NCBI GenBank assembly: GCA_947259485.1
Contig: CAMYLU010000022.1
Coordinates: 38,756-102,755 of the forward strand
From: an uncultured Gammaproteobacteria bacterium
GTDB taxonomy: Bacteria > Pseudomonadota > Gammaproteobacteria > GCA-001735895
Length of the DNA: 64,000 nucleotides
Reading direction: 5' to 3'
Positions 40,621 through 51,400 of this stretch are shown here, piece by piece (the first letter of the stretch is position 1; each line of letters opens with the position of its first letter). The notes under the pieces were generated by a model, which saw only the letters and a program-made list of their open reading frames with translations, was not told the origin of the DNA and did no database searches. The translations under genes and the position numbers were made by a program.

Positions 40621-41112
40621 ATGACACAGATCAAATCCGGTACCGATCAATCGACGGTTCTCAAGTGGTGGACTCGCCTGGCAAAACTCCCAGCCGGTAG
40701 CTGGTTATTCAGCCTGGCGCTAGGCCGGGTAGCACCCTATAGCGGAACCATCAGTGCCCGTGTCGAAGAAATAAAGCCCGGCTATGCCAGGGTGAGCCTT
40801 AAAGACAGGCGCAAGGTACGCAATCATCTGCATTCGATACATGCCATTGCACTGGTCAACCTGGGTGAAATCGCGACCGGGCTTGCTGTACTGTCTACTA
40901 TTTCTGCTAACATGCGTGGCATCGTGCTCGACATCCAGGCCGAGTATGTAAAAAAGGCACGTGGCAAGATAACCGCTATCGCCGAGTTTCAATTACCCGA
41001 GCCATTGAGGGACGATACATCCTGCCGGGTTGAGGCAAAACTACGTGATCAGGGCGGGGAGACCGTAACCATCGTGCAGGCGACCTGGCTTGTTGGATTT
41101 AAAGATAAATGA
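40621..41112 (+). CDS. hot-dog fold protein, DUF4442 / PaaI-like thioesterase
   Basis: A 163-residue protein with a single hot-dog fold. Typical features are the SGTISARVEEIKPGYARVSLKDRRKVRNHLHSIHAIALVNLGEIATGLAVL stretch, in which NHLHSIHAIALVNLGE is the family signature, and the following beta-strands. Members are thought to hydrolyse acyl-CoA thioesters, but the substrate here is unknown. ATGA overlap with the next gene suggests an operon with the flavin oxidoreductase and the DsbA-like protein. Confidence 0.82.
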   Translation: MTQIKSGTDQSTVLKWWTRLAKLPAGSWLFSLALGRVAPYSGTISARVEEIKPGYARVSLKDRRKVRNHLHSIHAIALVNLGEIATGLAVLSTISANMRGIVLDIQAEYVKKARGKITAIAEFQLPEPLRDDTSCRVEAKLRDQGGETVTIVQATWLVGFKDK

Positions 41113-42098
41113 ATCGAGAACTACCCCCGGCGGCGAAAGCTTTCTGTGAACAGGTCGGTATTCGCTACCCGGTAATCGGTGGCCCCATGTATCCCTGCAG
41201 TAATCCTGAGCTGACAGCCGCGGTATCGGCAGCGGGAGGCATTGGCATTTTACAGCCTATATCGCTGACTTATGTTCATGGCCACGAATACCGTGAAGGA
41301 ATTCGATTGATGCGCAGCCTGACCGACCAGCCGCTTGGGATGAACGCGTTAATTGAAAAGTCTTCGAAAAAATACCATCAGCGCATGTCGGAGTGGATCG
41401 ATATCGCCCTCGAAGAGGGCATACGCTTCTTTGTGACTTCGCTCGGTAAGCCGGACTGGGTCGCCGAACGTGTGCATGCTGCAGGTGGCCTGGTTTACCA
41501 CGACGTGACCGAGTTGAAGTGGGCAAAAATCGGCCTGGATAATGGTGTCGATGGTTTGATTTGTGTTAACAATCGCGCCGGTGGTCACGCCGGGCCACAG
41601 TCGATGCAGCAGATTTACGGGGAATTACACGCGCTAGGGGCGCCGCTGGTTTGCGCTGGTGGTATAGGAGAGGCCCAGGATTTCTGGCATGCGCTGGATA
41701 CCGGTTACGCCGCCTGTCAACTCGGAACCCGTTTTATCGCCAGCAGCGAATGCCGGGCAAGCGCCGCTTACAAGCAGGCAGTAATTACCGCCGAGGAATC
41801 GGACATCGTATTATCCGAACGCGTAACCGGCATCCCGGTATCGGTCATCAACACCGATTTCATCAAGCGCAGCGGTACTCGTATAGGATGGTTTTCGCGC
41901 TGGATGCTCAAGGGTAATAAAACCAAGCACTGGATGCGTACGTTTTACGCTTTAAAGTCGATCTGGCAGTTGAAGCACTCGTCACTGGATGAGAAAGGGG
42001 AAAAAGACTACTGGCAGGCAGGTAAGAGCGTGTCCGGGATCGACAGCATTGAATCCTGTGAAACTATCATGCAGCAACTGATTAACGAAAAGGCCTGA
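41109..42098 (+). CDS. nitronate monooxygenase / 2-nitropropane dioxygenase family FMN enzyme
   Basis: A 329-residue TIM-barrel flavoprotein. It has the N-terminal YPVIGGPMYPCSNPELTAAVSAAGGIG motif, NNRAGGHAGP (phosphate and active-site loop), VCAGGIGEA, and GYAACQLGTRFIAS, all usual for the NMO/FabK-like family. Members oxidise nitronates or act as enoyl-ACP reductases; the true substrate cannot be set. The ATG overlaps the upstream DUF4442 stop. A DsbA-like protein follows after four bases, so the three genes form one unit. Confidence 0.87.
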   Translation: MNRELPPAAKAFCEQVGIRYPVIGGPMYPCSNPELTAAVSAAGGIGILQPISLTYVHGHEYREGIRLMRSLTDQPLGMNALIEKSSKKYHQRMSEWIDIALEEGIRFFVTSLGKPDWVAERVHAAGGLVYHDVTELKWAKIGLDNGVDGLICVNNRAGGHAGPQSMQQIYGELHALGAPLVCAGGIGEAQDFWHALDTGYAACQLGTRFIASSECRASAAYKQAVITAEESDIVLSERVTGIPVSVINTDFIKRSGTRIGWFSRWMLKGNKTKHWMRTFYALKSIWQLKHSSLDEKGEKDYWQAGKSVSGIDSIESCETIMQQLINEKA

Positions 42099-42102
42099 CA
42101 AC

Positions 42103-42717
42103 ATGCGAGATACTTTAATATACGTTCATGATCCGATGTGCAGCTGGTGCTGGGGATTCGAGCCCACGCGCAAGATAATATTCGAAGCCATTGCCGAGCG
42201 GATGCAGATTCGCCGGATGGTCGGTGGCCTCGCTGCAGATTCGGACCAGCCCATGCCTGACTCGATGCGCCTGGCGTTGCAGCAAACCTGGCAACGCATC
42301 GAGCAAATCATTCCCGGTACGCGCTTTAACCATGCATTCTGGGATGATTGTTCACCGCGACGTTCGACCTATCCGGCGAACCGGGCTGTCATCGCAGCCA
42401 GGGAACAGGACGAAAGTTTTGACCCGCTGATGACTGCACGAATTCAACAGGCTTACTATCTCGAAGCGAAAAATCCATCGGATAACTCGGTTCTGGTTGA
42501 GCTGGCCGCTGATATCGGGCTTGATGTCGAGAGGTTTGCGCAAAGTCTTGAGTCAGATGCCTTGCAACAGCGGCTATTGGCAGAGATTGATAACGCGCGT
42601 GCGATGGGAATCGACAGCTTTCCAAGCCTTGCCGTACAAAAGGATGGGGCATTTACACATATTGGATTGAATTACACCGACCCGGAAGCGATGTTAAGGG
42701 AAATAGAAGCGGCTTAA
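42103..42717 (+). CDS. DsbA-family thioredoxin-fold protein (FrnE-like)
   Basis: A 204-residue cytosolic DsbA-like protein with active site C13-S-W-C16 directly after the first strand, the helical insertion, and the cis-proline loop (GIDSFPSLAV). No signal peptide is present, so it is not a periplasmic oxidase; relatives act as cytosolic disulfide isomerases or in glutathione chemistry. It is the third gene of the DUF4442-NMO unit. Its 3' end overlaps the HDOD gene by four bases. Confidence 0.86.
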   Translation: MRDTLIYVHDPMCSWCWGFEPTRKIIFEAIAERMQIRRMVGGLAADSDQPMPDSMRLALQQTWQRIEQIIPGTRFNHAFWDDCSPRRSTYPANRAVIAAREQDESFDPLMTARIQQAYYLEAKNPSDNSVLVELAADIGLDVERFAQSLESDALQQRLLAEIDNARAMGIDSFPSLAVQKDGAFTHIGLNYTDPEAMLREIEAA

Positions 42718-43574
42718 CGAATAGCGACTTTGATTTCTTCGACCTCGATACCGCCGCAGATCACCTCTACTTCCTCCACAACGCCGCCGGTCATGTCTAT
42801 TTCTTCCACGCTATCGCGTAAACCGAGACGATCGAACGCGGAAACCTGGTTCTGATCTACACCCGCCAGTGGGTGACGTGCATCGTCGAGCGTTTGCAGT
42901 AACGCTACCTGCACGATATCGACATAGTCGGCCTCACCCTTGTCACCATGACGATTAATCATCAGGTGTTCGGCAGGCACCTTTACCAGTGCGCTGCTAA
43001 AACCCCATCGCTTGAGTATCTGGCTGCCAACCATCGGGTGAATCTCGTACAGCAGCAGTTCCAGGGCCTCCTCATCATTGAGTAAGGCGGTATCGCTTTC
43101 GGCCTTGACCAGGATAGGGGAGAGACCTATCGAGTGTGTCAGGCCTGCCAGCAGGGCGCTATCCGATTGCAGGTTTGCAGTACCCTTTGCAATCATTGCG
43201 CTCAGGGCCGCAACGTCGGTGCTTTGCTTCCAGGCTTTACGCAGGTAAGCATCGACCAGCGGATGGGTTGCCTGGAAAAGCTGCTTCATGACCAGGCTGG
43301 TGGCAAGTGTCCGTACTGTATCCAGTCCCATGCGCATGGTTGCCGCCTGCACGGTTTCAGCCGCGCTGACGCCTCGATAAAGGGCGGAATTACCTACCTG
43401 GACGATGCGAGCCGAAAGTGCGGCGTCGGTTTCGATAATTTTCGCAACATCGCTGATCGAGGCCCCGTCATCTTCAGCAGTATCACGAACCTTGATCGCG
43501 ACTTCGGGCAAAGTGGGCAGTGGCAGACGATCGTTTTCCAGGTCGTCAATAATAGACTCTGCGGTGATACTCAT
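42714..43574 (-). CDS. HDOD-domain protein
   Basis: A 286-residue protein dominated by an HDOD domain (about 15-215): LPLPTLPEVAIKVRDTAEDD, KIIETDAALSARIVQVGNSALYRG and the GLDTVRTLATSLVMKQLF helix, later HPMVGSQILKRWGFS. HDOD domains lack HD hydrolase activity and usually mediate signalling. The C-terminal tail (about 258-286) is rich in Val, Glu and Gly and beta-prone, unlike most members. No GGDEF or EAL domain is attached. A cyclase gene lies elsewhere in the window, but no direct link is shown. Confidence 0.87.
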   Translation of the reverse strand: MSITAESIIDDLENDRLPLPTLPEVAIKVRDTAEDDGASISDVAKIIETDAALSARIVQVGNSALYRGVSAAETVQAATMRMGLDTVRTLATSLVMKQLFQATHPLVDAYLRKAWKQSTDVAALSAMIAKGTANLQSDSALLAGLTHSIGLSPILVKAESDTALLNDEEALELLLYEIHPMVGSQILKRWGFSSALVKVPAEHLMINRHGDKGEADYVDIVQVALLQTLDDARHPLAGVDQNQVSAFDRLGLRDSVEEIDMTGGVVEEVEVICGGIEVEEIKVAIR

Positions 43575-43645
43575 TGTTTCTCGAGGGATTAAATCAAGTA
43601 ACCCCGAGTATAGATGTCAATTTTGATTTCGCTGCCAGATCGAGG

Positions 43646-44632
43646 TTAATTCTCGAGTGTATAGGGCAAATCGACATTCTCTATCGTGGATTCAGGTTGT
43701 TTCAACAATTCTAAATTGCCAGCCTCCGCTTTTGCGATCTGCGCGATGTAGAGGCAGTGGCAGATCCCTTCCTGGTCAAACTCGGCATCAACGACCTTGC
43801 CACTGCCATCTGCATCGGTCTTGCCTTGAGTAACGAGGTCATCACCCGGTAACGGTAAGCAAGCGGTCTCGATACGGGCCAGGAACATACGCCGCTTCAA
43901 CTTGCCGAGGTATTGCATGCGAGCGACGATTTCCTGGCCGGGATAACAGCCTTTCTTGAAGCTGACTGCGTCCAGGGCACCGAGGTTTGCCATCTGCAAT
44001 ACGAATTCTTCACTGGTCTGCGGATAGATCATCGGGATTCCGGCTTTGATCTCGGACAGACGCCAGGATGAGTATCCAGCAACCTGCAAATGCGGAGCCA
44101 GCTTTTCCCATGCAGCAATAGCTTCATCCGCGGATAAGTACATCAACAAATAGCGCTGCTGGTTTTCAAGCGGTTCAAGCTGCAGCGAAATAACGCTATC
44201 ATTTTGTATTACTAAACCGGGCGCTGCCGGCAATAAAGAATCTCCGGTCAGGTCTAAAGATTCGGTATGCACGGCAATTCGGGCGAAATAGCCGCTTGCA
44301 TCGGCAAGCGTTACCTGGGACTGAACGATGTATTTAAACAGCTGTTCGAGTAATGGTGTCACCATGGATTTTGCCGTTAGCAGCAGATAGCCGTTAGAAA
44401 TCCGGATCACGCGAAAAACTCCGAGCAACCGTCCCTTGGGAGTCGAATAGGAACTCAGCTGGAAACGTGATTCATCGATAAGATTGATATCGTGGCTCAG
44501 TTGGTTTTGCAGGAACTCCCCAGCATCTTCGCCACTAACCAGGATCAGGCCCAGCTCATCAGCGGCACAGATAAAATTTGTACTCGCTAAAGCGTCAACC
44601 TGTTTGCCTTTAAATTCTTGCCACGGTTTCAT
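43646..44632 (-). CDS. ygfZ: folate-binding protein YgfZ, Fe-S cluster maintenance
   Basis: YgfZ is a GcvT-like tetrahydrofolate-binding protein that helps assemble or repair certain Fe-S enzymes. The 328-residue sequence has the family motif KGCYPGQEIVARMQYLGKLKRR (split here as KGCYPGQE and YLGKLKRR) with its key cysteine, and the early GEDAGEFLQNQLSHDI and STPKGRLLGVFRV segments. It lies six bases downstream of queG, which encodes a 4Fe-4S enzyme, and is co-directional, a suggestive pairing. Confidence 0.92.
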   Translation of the reverse strand: MKPWQEFKGKQVDALASTNFICAADELGLILVSGEDAGEFLQNQLSHDINLIDESRFQLSSYSTPKGRLLGVFRVIRISNGYLLLTAKSMVTPLLEQLFKYIVQSQVTLADASGYFARIAVHTESLDLTGDSLLPAAPGLVIQNDSVISLQLEPLENQQRYLLMYLSADEAIAAWEKLAPHLQVAGYSSWRLSEIKAGIPMIYPQTSEEFVLQMANLGALDAVSFKKGCYPGQEIVARMQYLGKLKRRMFLARIETACLPLPGDDLVTQGKTDADGSGKVVDAEFDQEGICHCLYIAQIAKAEAGNLELLKQPESTIENVDLPYTLEN

Positions 44633-44638
44633 CTTGCT

Positions 44639-45676
44639 TTACCCTTTATGTTGCTGAAGCGCCCAGTCGACATGGTGCTGTATAAATCCACTATGCCGGG
44701 CATAATCGCGCTTTAACGTCGATTCTATATGTGGGTCCGGGGCCGCGTTTCCAAGCGCAATCACAATATTACGCAGCCAGCATTGATAACCGATGCGCCG
44801 AATTGCCGAACCTTCCATTTTTTCCATGAAATCAGCTTCTGACCAACCATAACAATCCATCAGTGAAATGTCGTCAAGTCCGTGTCGTGGCTGAAAATCG
44901 ATTTCGCCGGTGTATTTTGCGAAACGATTCCAGGGGCAGGCCAGCTGGCAATCGTCACATCCATAGATACGATTTCCGATCGCAGTCCTGAATTCTAATG
45001 GAATCTCCGAGCGGTGCTCGATGGTCAGGTAAGAAATACAGCGCCTTGCGTCTACCCGGTAAGGTTCGACGATCGCGTCGGTAGGACAGATATCGATACA
45101 ACTGGTACAGCTACCGCAGTGATTGGCTACCGGGTCATCGATATCCAGTGCCATGTCGGTATAGATCTCGCCGAGGAAAAACCACGAGCCGTGCTCGCGA
45201 TGCAGAATATTACTGTGTTTCCCCTGCCAGCCAATCCCGGCTTTGGCCGCGAGTGCTTTCTCCAGTACCGGTGCGCTATCGGTGAAAACCCGGTATCCCA
45301 TGCTTCCATGGAGCTGCTTGATACCATCAGCGAATTTCTGCAATCGTTTTCGCATCAGCTTATGGTAGTCACGGCCGAGTGCGTAGCGGGAAACATAGGC
45401 CAGGCGACCATGGTCGAGGAGGTCAAAAAGATCCCGGGATTCTTCAACCAGGTAGTCCAGGCGCACACAAATCACCGATAATGTATCCGGAACCAGCTCG
45501 GACGGATGCAATCGCTTGCTGACGTTGCGCGCCATGTAGCCCATTTCGCCGTGATAATTACGCGCAATCCAATCTGCATAATGTTGATGATGCGAATCGA
45601 GCTTGACATCGGTAATCCCAACCTGTTGAAAACCCAGTTCGAGCCCGATCGCTTTTATAGATTCTGATTTAGACAA
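44639..45676 (-). CDS. queG: epoxyqueuosine reductase QueG
   Basis: QueG reduces epoxyqueuosine to queuosine at position 34 of tRNAs with GUN anticodons, using cobalamin and two 4Fe-4S clusters. The 345-residue protein has the N-terminal cobalamin-binding domain (YHGEMGYM, DSAPVLEKALAAKAGIGWQGKH) and ferredoxin-like motifs CGSCTSCIDICPTDA and CDDCQLACPWN, followed by the C-terminal HEAT-like tail. It is divergent from crcB and upstream of ygfZ. It adds to the tRNA-34 modification genes in the window. Confidence 0.95.
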   Translation of the reverse strand: MSKSESIKAIGLELGFQQVGITDVKLDSHHQHYADWIARNYHGEMGYMARNVSKRLHPSELVPDTLSVICVRLDYLVEESRDLFDLLDHGRLAYVSRYALGRDYHKLMRKRLQKFADGIKQLHGSMGYRVFTDSAPVLEKALAAKAGIGWQGKHSNILHREHGSWFFLGEIYTDMALDIDDPVANHCGSCTSCIDICPTDAIVEPYRVDARRCISYLTIEHRSEIPLEFRTAIGNRIYGCDDCQLACPWNRFAKYTGEIDFQPRHGLDDISLMDCYGWSEADFMEKMEGSAIRRIGYQCWLRNIVIALGNAAPDPHIESTLKRDYARHSGFIQHHVDWALQQHKG

Positions 45677-45767
45677 GGGGTGTGCTACCTGGCCGGTTTA
45701 TTCGCGCTGATGCGGGTGCATCTTTGCTAGTGACTGGTACAATATCTCATTTTAAATCAAACCTGAA

Positions 45768-47428
<1,661 letters not shown>

Positions 47429-47471
47429 AAAGCTATACTCTCTGGATTATGCCGTGGATTCGGAAATCCTG

Positions 47472-47993
47472 ATGAAATTGTTTGCGAAAGTTATGATTGC
47501 GGTACTGTTTATCGCAATGCTTTTACCCTTTACAATCCTGAAGGATGATAGTGGTAAAACCCTGATGAGCCTGTCGGATATAAGCCTGCCTGATTTTTCA
47601 ATGCCGGACTTCTCGATGCCTGACATGCCAAAGATCTCCGACGCGAAAATTCCGGCGTCGCTAGACGAAGATCTGGGTAGCAAGGACATTATTTACAAGT
47701 GGTACGATAACAATGGCAACATCCAGTTCACAAGCGAACCACCAGCAGAGGGAATCGAGTATACTCGCAAGGGCTTTGATCCTGATACAAACGTGATCCA
47801 GGCGGTAAATGTGGCGCCAAAAGAATCCGCTTCGGACGAATCATCACCGAACCAGGACAAACCGGTTGACCCGGGTGAAGTTGGTAATCCGTATTCGCAA
47901 GATCGCATAAAGAAACTCTACGAAGACGCGAAGAAACTCGAGAAACTGCTCCAGCAAAGGTCGCAGGACCATGACTCCCTAATTAATCAATAA
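47472..47993 (+). CDS. DUF4124-domain protein with an N-terminal membrane anchor
   Basis: A 173-residue protein with one membrane helix (about 4-22), then a short tandem repeat (DFSMPDFSMPDMP), a DUF4124 domain (about 73-100; IYKWYDNNGNIQFTSEPP) and an acidic, helix-forming C-terminus (RIKKLYEDAKKLEKLLQQRSQ). DUF4124 proteins are common periplasmic proteins of unknown function in proteobacteria. I chose ATG at 47472; a GTG at 47454 and earlier codons overlap serS. A second DUF4124 gene is at 61.2 kb. Confidence 0.75.
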   Translation: MKLFAKVMIAVLFIAMLLPFTILKDDSGKTLMSLSDISLPDFSMPDFSMPDMPKISDAKIPASLDEDLGSKDIIYKWYDNNGNIQFTSEPPAEGIEYTRKGFDPDTNVIQAVNVAPKESASDESSPNQDKPVDPGEVGNPYSQDRIKKLYEDAKKLEKLLQQRSQDHDSLINQ

Positions 47994-48006
47994 GAGACAT
48001 CAACGC

Positions 48007-48495
48007 ATGAAATTTATAACGTTTATACTACTCGCGATGGTCAGCGTCGGCCTGAACGCTGCCGGCAAGACCGCATTCATCAATTCCAAGGTATTACTTG
48101 AACAATCACCGCAAGCCATTGCCGCCAATACCGAGTTGCAAAAACAATTTGGTGAGCGTGAACAAGACCTGCGCACACTCGCCCAGGGCATCCAGCAAAT
48201 GGAAAAAACTTATCAGACCGATAGTGCAGTAATGAGTGATGAGCAGAAGAAAAAGGCCGAGGAAAATATCATTCAAAACAAGCGTCGTTTTCAATTTGAA
48301 CAACAGTCGCTGAAGGAAGATCTGCAGGCGAAGCAAAGAGAGTTATTGCAGGAAGTGCAGGTATCAATAAAGGCGGTTATCCAAAGCTATGGCACCAAAA
48401 ATGGTTACGATTTCATATTTACTGACGCGAGTATTGCCTACGCCAGCGATGCAGTAAATATCACCGACGAAATCCTCCAGGAACTTAAGAAATAA
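48007..48495 (+). CDS. Skp/OmpH-family periplasmic chaperone
   Basis: A 162-residue protein with a signal peptide (about 1-19, ending LNAAG) and the OmpH fold: KTAFINSKVLLEQSP start, a long alpha-helical tentacle region (about 35-125, rich in Gln, Glu and Lys) and the YDFIFTDASIAYASDAVNITDEIL end. Skp carries unfolded outer-membrane proteins to BAM. Classical skp follows bamA, whereas here it stands between a DUF4124 gene and rne, so it may be a second copy. Confidence 0.85.
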   Translation: MKFITFILLAMVSVGLNAAGKTAFINSKVLLEQSPQAIAANTELQKQFGEREQDLRTLAQGIQQMEKTYQTDSAVMSDEQKKKAEENIIQNKRRFQFEQQSLKEDLQAKQRELLQEVQVSIKAVIQSYGTKNGYDFIFTDASIAYASDAVNITDEILQELKK

Positions 48496-48501
48496 TGTTC
48501 A

Positions 48502-48535
48502 CCTCACCCGGGTCATTTGACTGGTTCGGGTGAGG
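48502..48535. terminator. convergent hairpin between the Skp-like gene and rne
   Basis: CCTCACCCG (48502-48510) pairs with CGGGTGAGG (48527-48535), with an inner GTCA/TGAC stem. It lies exactly between two convergent stops. No T run follows, so it may terminate weakly or protect 3' ends. Confidence 0.5.
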
Positions 48536-48542
48536 CGTGATC

Positions 48543-51038
48543 TCATGAATCCTGTCCGACGCCCGTCGGGCTGGTTTGGGTTGGCGAGGTTGTAGCCGGT
48601 CCAGGATTAGTGGATTCAGCTTTAGGCTTCGACCCTGCGTTTTCAGTGCCTGGAGTGGGGCCATTGTCATTTTTCTTCCTTGTTTGTGCGGATTCGGTGG
48701 TTGCTTCTGCGTGGGGAGCATCCGGCTTCGCTTTATCAGCCTTGCTTTTTTGACCCGCCGCGGACTTTTTAGCCTCCCCTGTCTTTTCAGATTGCTGCTG
48801 TCCCTTTGATTCACTCGACTCTGCTGCTTTAGGTTTACCTGTACTTTTTGACCGCGATTTTCGAGCTTCACTCGTGCCAGGCTCGGTACCGGCAGCCTGT
48901 CGGGATTCACCCTGCTGTTGACGATTACCATCTGCATCAGGTTTACTTTGCGCCTGGCGATTACCGTCTGCTTCGGGTTTTTTACGTGGTTGCCGCTTTG
49001 CCTCTGCTGCTGGTTTGTTCTCCTGGGGCGCTTTGTTGTCTTGTTGACGCGCTCGATTGCCACGATTTCCGCCACGATTTCCACCGCGCGAACGCCCCGG
49101 CCGTGACTGCTTGGCGCGTCTTGCTTCACCCGTATCGGACTTTTCGGACTCGCCCTGGTCTTTGCTCTGTGCGTCTGCAGTTTTGTTTGCGTTTTTGTTT
49201 CTTGCCGCCGCATTGCTGCGTTGCCGATTTTGCCCGCCACGAGATTTACCGCGCCGACTGCGATTACCACCGCGATTTGGACGATTCTCAGGCTTGGCCT
49301 GTGTTTCTTCCACCGGCTCAGCAGGCTTTTCACCGTTGCCGATCAGCAGGTTTACAATCTTGCCGAGAAAACCACTTTCGCCGCTAGACGGTTTCACAGG
49401 TGGTGCTGATGCGGCAGGCCTCGGTGTGGGTGGCGCAATGCTATGTACGGCTGCCGTTTCAGGCGTGGAAACGTTGCTACTCGCCCTTTCTACCAGGTCA
49501 ACCGGCTGTTCGGGCGTTGTCATCTCATAAGATTTCTTGTAGTTCGATTCGTGACGATGGGTATCGTTATCCTTCACGCGCTCAATTTCGTAATGCGGGG
49601 TTTCGAGCTTTGGATCCGGGATAATGACGATATGGACCTCGCGTCGCTGTTCGAGACTATCAATTTTCTCGCGCTTTTCATTCAATAAATAGGTTGCACA
49701 TTCGACCGGCATCTTGGCCAGAATTTTACCGGTATTGTCCTTCAGCGATTCCTCTTCCAAAAGTCTCAATACTGCCAGCGAAAGCGACTCGACATCTCGT
49801 ATCGTTCCCTGGCCACTGCATCGAGGGCATACAATCTGGCTCGATTCCTCGAGCGACGGCCGCAACCTTTGACGAGACATTTCGAGTAAGCCGAAGCGGG
49901 AAATACGTCCGATCTGGACCCTGGCGCGATCATCATAAACTGCCTTGCGAAGCCGGTTCTCAACCTCGCGCTGATTCCGGTTCTGCATCATATCGATAAA
50001 ATCGATCACGATAAGGCCACCCAGGTCCCTAATTCTTAACTGGCGAGCGATCTCGTCAGCCGCTTCAAGGTTTGTCTGCTTCGCGGTTTCTTCAATATCG
50101 CTGCCCCTGGTTGCACGCGCAGAGTTAACATCAATTGAAATTAATGCCTCGGTGTGATCGATTACTATAGCGCCACCCGACGGCAGGCTGACTTCCCTGG
50201 AAAAGGCGGACTCGATCTGGTTTTCGATTTGGAATCGATTGAACAGCGGTAGCTTGTCTTCGAACAGTTTGAGCTTGTTGATCGAACCCGGCATGACCAT
50301 TGACATGAAATCGTGGGCTTGTTGGTAAGCCTGCTTTGAGTCGATCAGGATTTCGCCGATATCGTTGCGATAGTGATCGCGCAAAGCCCGCACCACGATA
50401 TCGGATTCCTGATAAATCAGGAAGGGTGCCGGCTTGTCATTGGAGGCATTTTCGATCGCGCTCCAGACCTGGGACAGGTAATCAAGATCCCATTGCATTT
50501 CTTCCGAGGAGCGTCCGACACCTGCAGTGCGAACGATCACGCCCATACCTTCCGGCATGGTTAATTCAGAAAGAGTCTTTTTGAGCTCATCACGGTCTTC
50601 TCCCTCGATACGCCTTGACACTCCACCGGCTCGAGGGTTTTGCGGCATCGCTACCAGGAACCGGCCGGCCAAACTGATAAAACTGGTTAAGGCAGCTCCC
50701 TTGTTACCACGCTCTTCCTTTTCGACCTGGACAATTATCTCCTGGTCGACTTTAAGCGCGTCTTTAAGAATGGGTTTACCGTTGTTGTCCCGCGGGGCAT
50801 CACCAAAGTATTGCTTGGCAATTTCTTTAAACGGGAGGAAACCATGGCGTTCGGCGCCGTAGTTAACAAAGGCAGCCTCGAGGCTGGGCTCTACTCGAGC
50901 TATCTTACCCTTGTATATATTTGACTTCTTCTGCTCTCGAGAGGGTACTTCGATGTCGAGGTCGTAAAGTAGCTGGCCATTGACCATCGCCACCCTGAGC
51001 TCTTCGGCCTGGGTGGCATTTATTAAAATTCGTTTCAT
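48543..51038 (-). CDS. rne: ribonuclease E
   Basis: RNase E cleaves mRNA and processes tRNA and rRNA and scaffolds the degradosome. The 831-residue protein starts [17 protein letters not shown], with an S1 domain (about 35-120), the RNase H-like and DNase I-like catalytic parts ([30 protein letters not shown]) and the zinc-link CPRCSGQG with Cys404 and Cys407, as in E. coli. The C-terminal about 330 residues are disordered, rich in Lys, Arg, Pro, Gln and Glu, and form the scaffold and RNA-binding region. The start is set by the conserved N-terminus; the ORF runs 11 codons further upstream. Confidence 0.97.
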   Translation of the reverse strand: MKRILINATQAEELRVAMVNGQLLYDLDIEVPSREQKKSNIYKGKIARVEPSLEAAFVNYGAERHGFLPFKEIAKQYFGDAPRDNNGKPILKDALKVDQEIIVQVEKEERGNKGAALTSFISLAGRFLVAMPQNPRAGGVSRRIEGEDRDELKKTLSELTMPEGMGVIVRTAGVGRSSEEMQWDLDYLSQVWSAIENASNDKPAPFLIYQESDIVVRALRDHYRNDIGEILIDSKQAYQQAHDFMSMVMPGSINKLKLFEDKLPLFNRFQIENQIESAFSREVSLPSGGAIVIDHTEALISIDVNSARATRGSDIEETAKQTNLEAADEIARQLRIRDLGGLIVIDFIDMMQNRNQREVENRLRKAVYDDRARVQIGRISRFGLLEMSRQRLRPSLEESSQIVCPRCSGQGTIRDVESLSLAVLRLLEEESLKDNTGKILAKMPVECATYLLNEKREKIDSLEQRREVHIVIIPDPKLETPHYEIERVKDNDTHRHESNYKKSYEMTTPEQPVDLVERASSNVSTPETAAVHSIAPPTPRPAASAPPVKPSSGESGFLGKIVNLLIGNGEKPAEPVEETQAKPENRPNRGGNRSRRGKSRGGQNRQRSNAAARNKNANKTADAQSKDQGESEKSDTGEARRAKQSRPGRSRGGNRGGNRGNRARQQDNKAPQENKPAAEAKRQPRKKPEADGNRQAQSKPDADGNRQQQGESRQAAGTEPGTSEARKSRSKSTGKPKAAESSESKGQQQSEKTGEAKKSAAGQKSKADKAKPDAPHAEATTESAQTRKKNDNGPTPGTENAGSKPKAESTNPGPATTSPTQTSPTGVGQDS

Positions 51039-51400
51039 TGGAATTGTTGCCTTGCTTGAACGGCCGGGCACTGCGATTTGCTTGTTCTGCCACCTGGGTT
51101 TCGAGTTTTATCTGTGCAGGCGTCATCTCCATGTACAAGGGTTCCTGTAAACCGCTTGTGAGCAGGGAGTTTTTGATCAGAACAAAAATTTGTATGAGGC
51201 AGTACATTGGCCTATGTGTAACTGAGAGCCCTGGGGCCAAGCGCTAATACGCCGCTTGCCACGGACTAATTCGTTGGGGAAACACACCTTTTGAAGTCTG
51301 CTTCCCATTAAAAAACTGATTTGGTAGTGTTTTGCCTGGAACTTAGGCAGTACAATGCTACTGCAGGGAATATAACATAGTTTCTGCAGACTGCCAGCCA
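51039..51400. other. intergenic region between rne and rluC
   Basis: A 362-bp divergent control region. No gene is supported. In E. coli, rne has a long structured leader through which RNase E controls its own message; this space could hold such a leader. TACAAT at 51351-51356 is a possible -10 for rluC, without a good -35. Confidence 0.5.

Noticed and set aside
45677..45767. Possible fluoride riboswitch before crcB
   Set aside because: I found no recognisable conserved fluoride aptamer in the 91-bp space.
48485..49333. 282-codon reverse-strand ORF over the rne 3' half
   Set aside because: A frame-shifted reading of the repetitive Lys/Arg-rich RNase E tail; composition is low-complexity and the true frame is clear.
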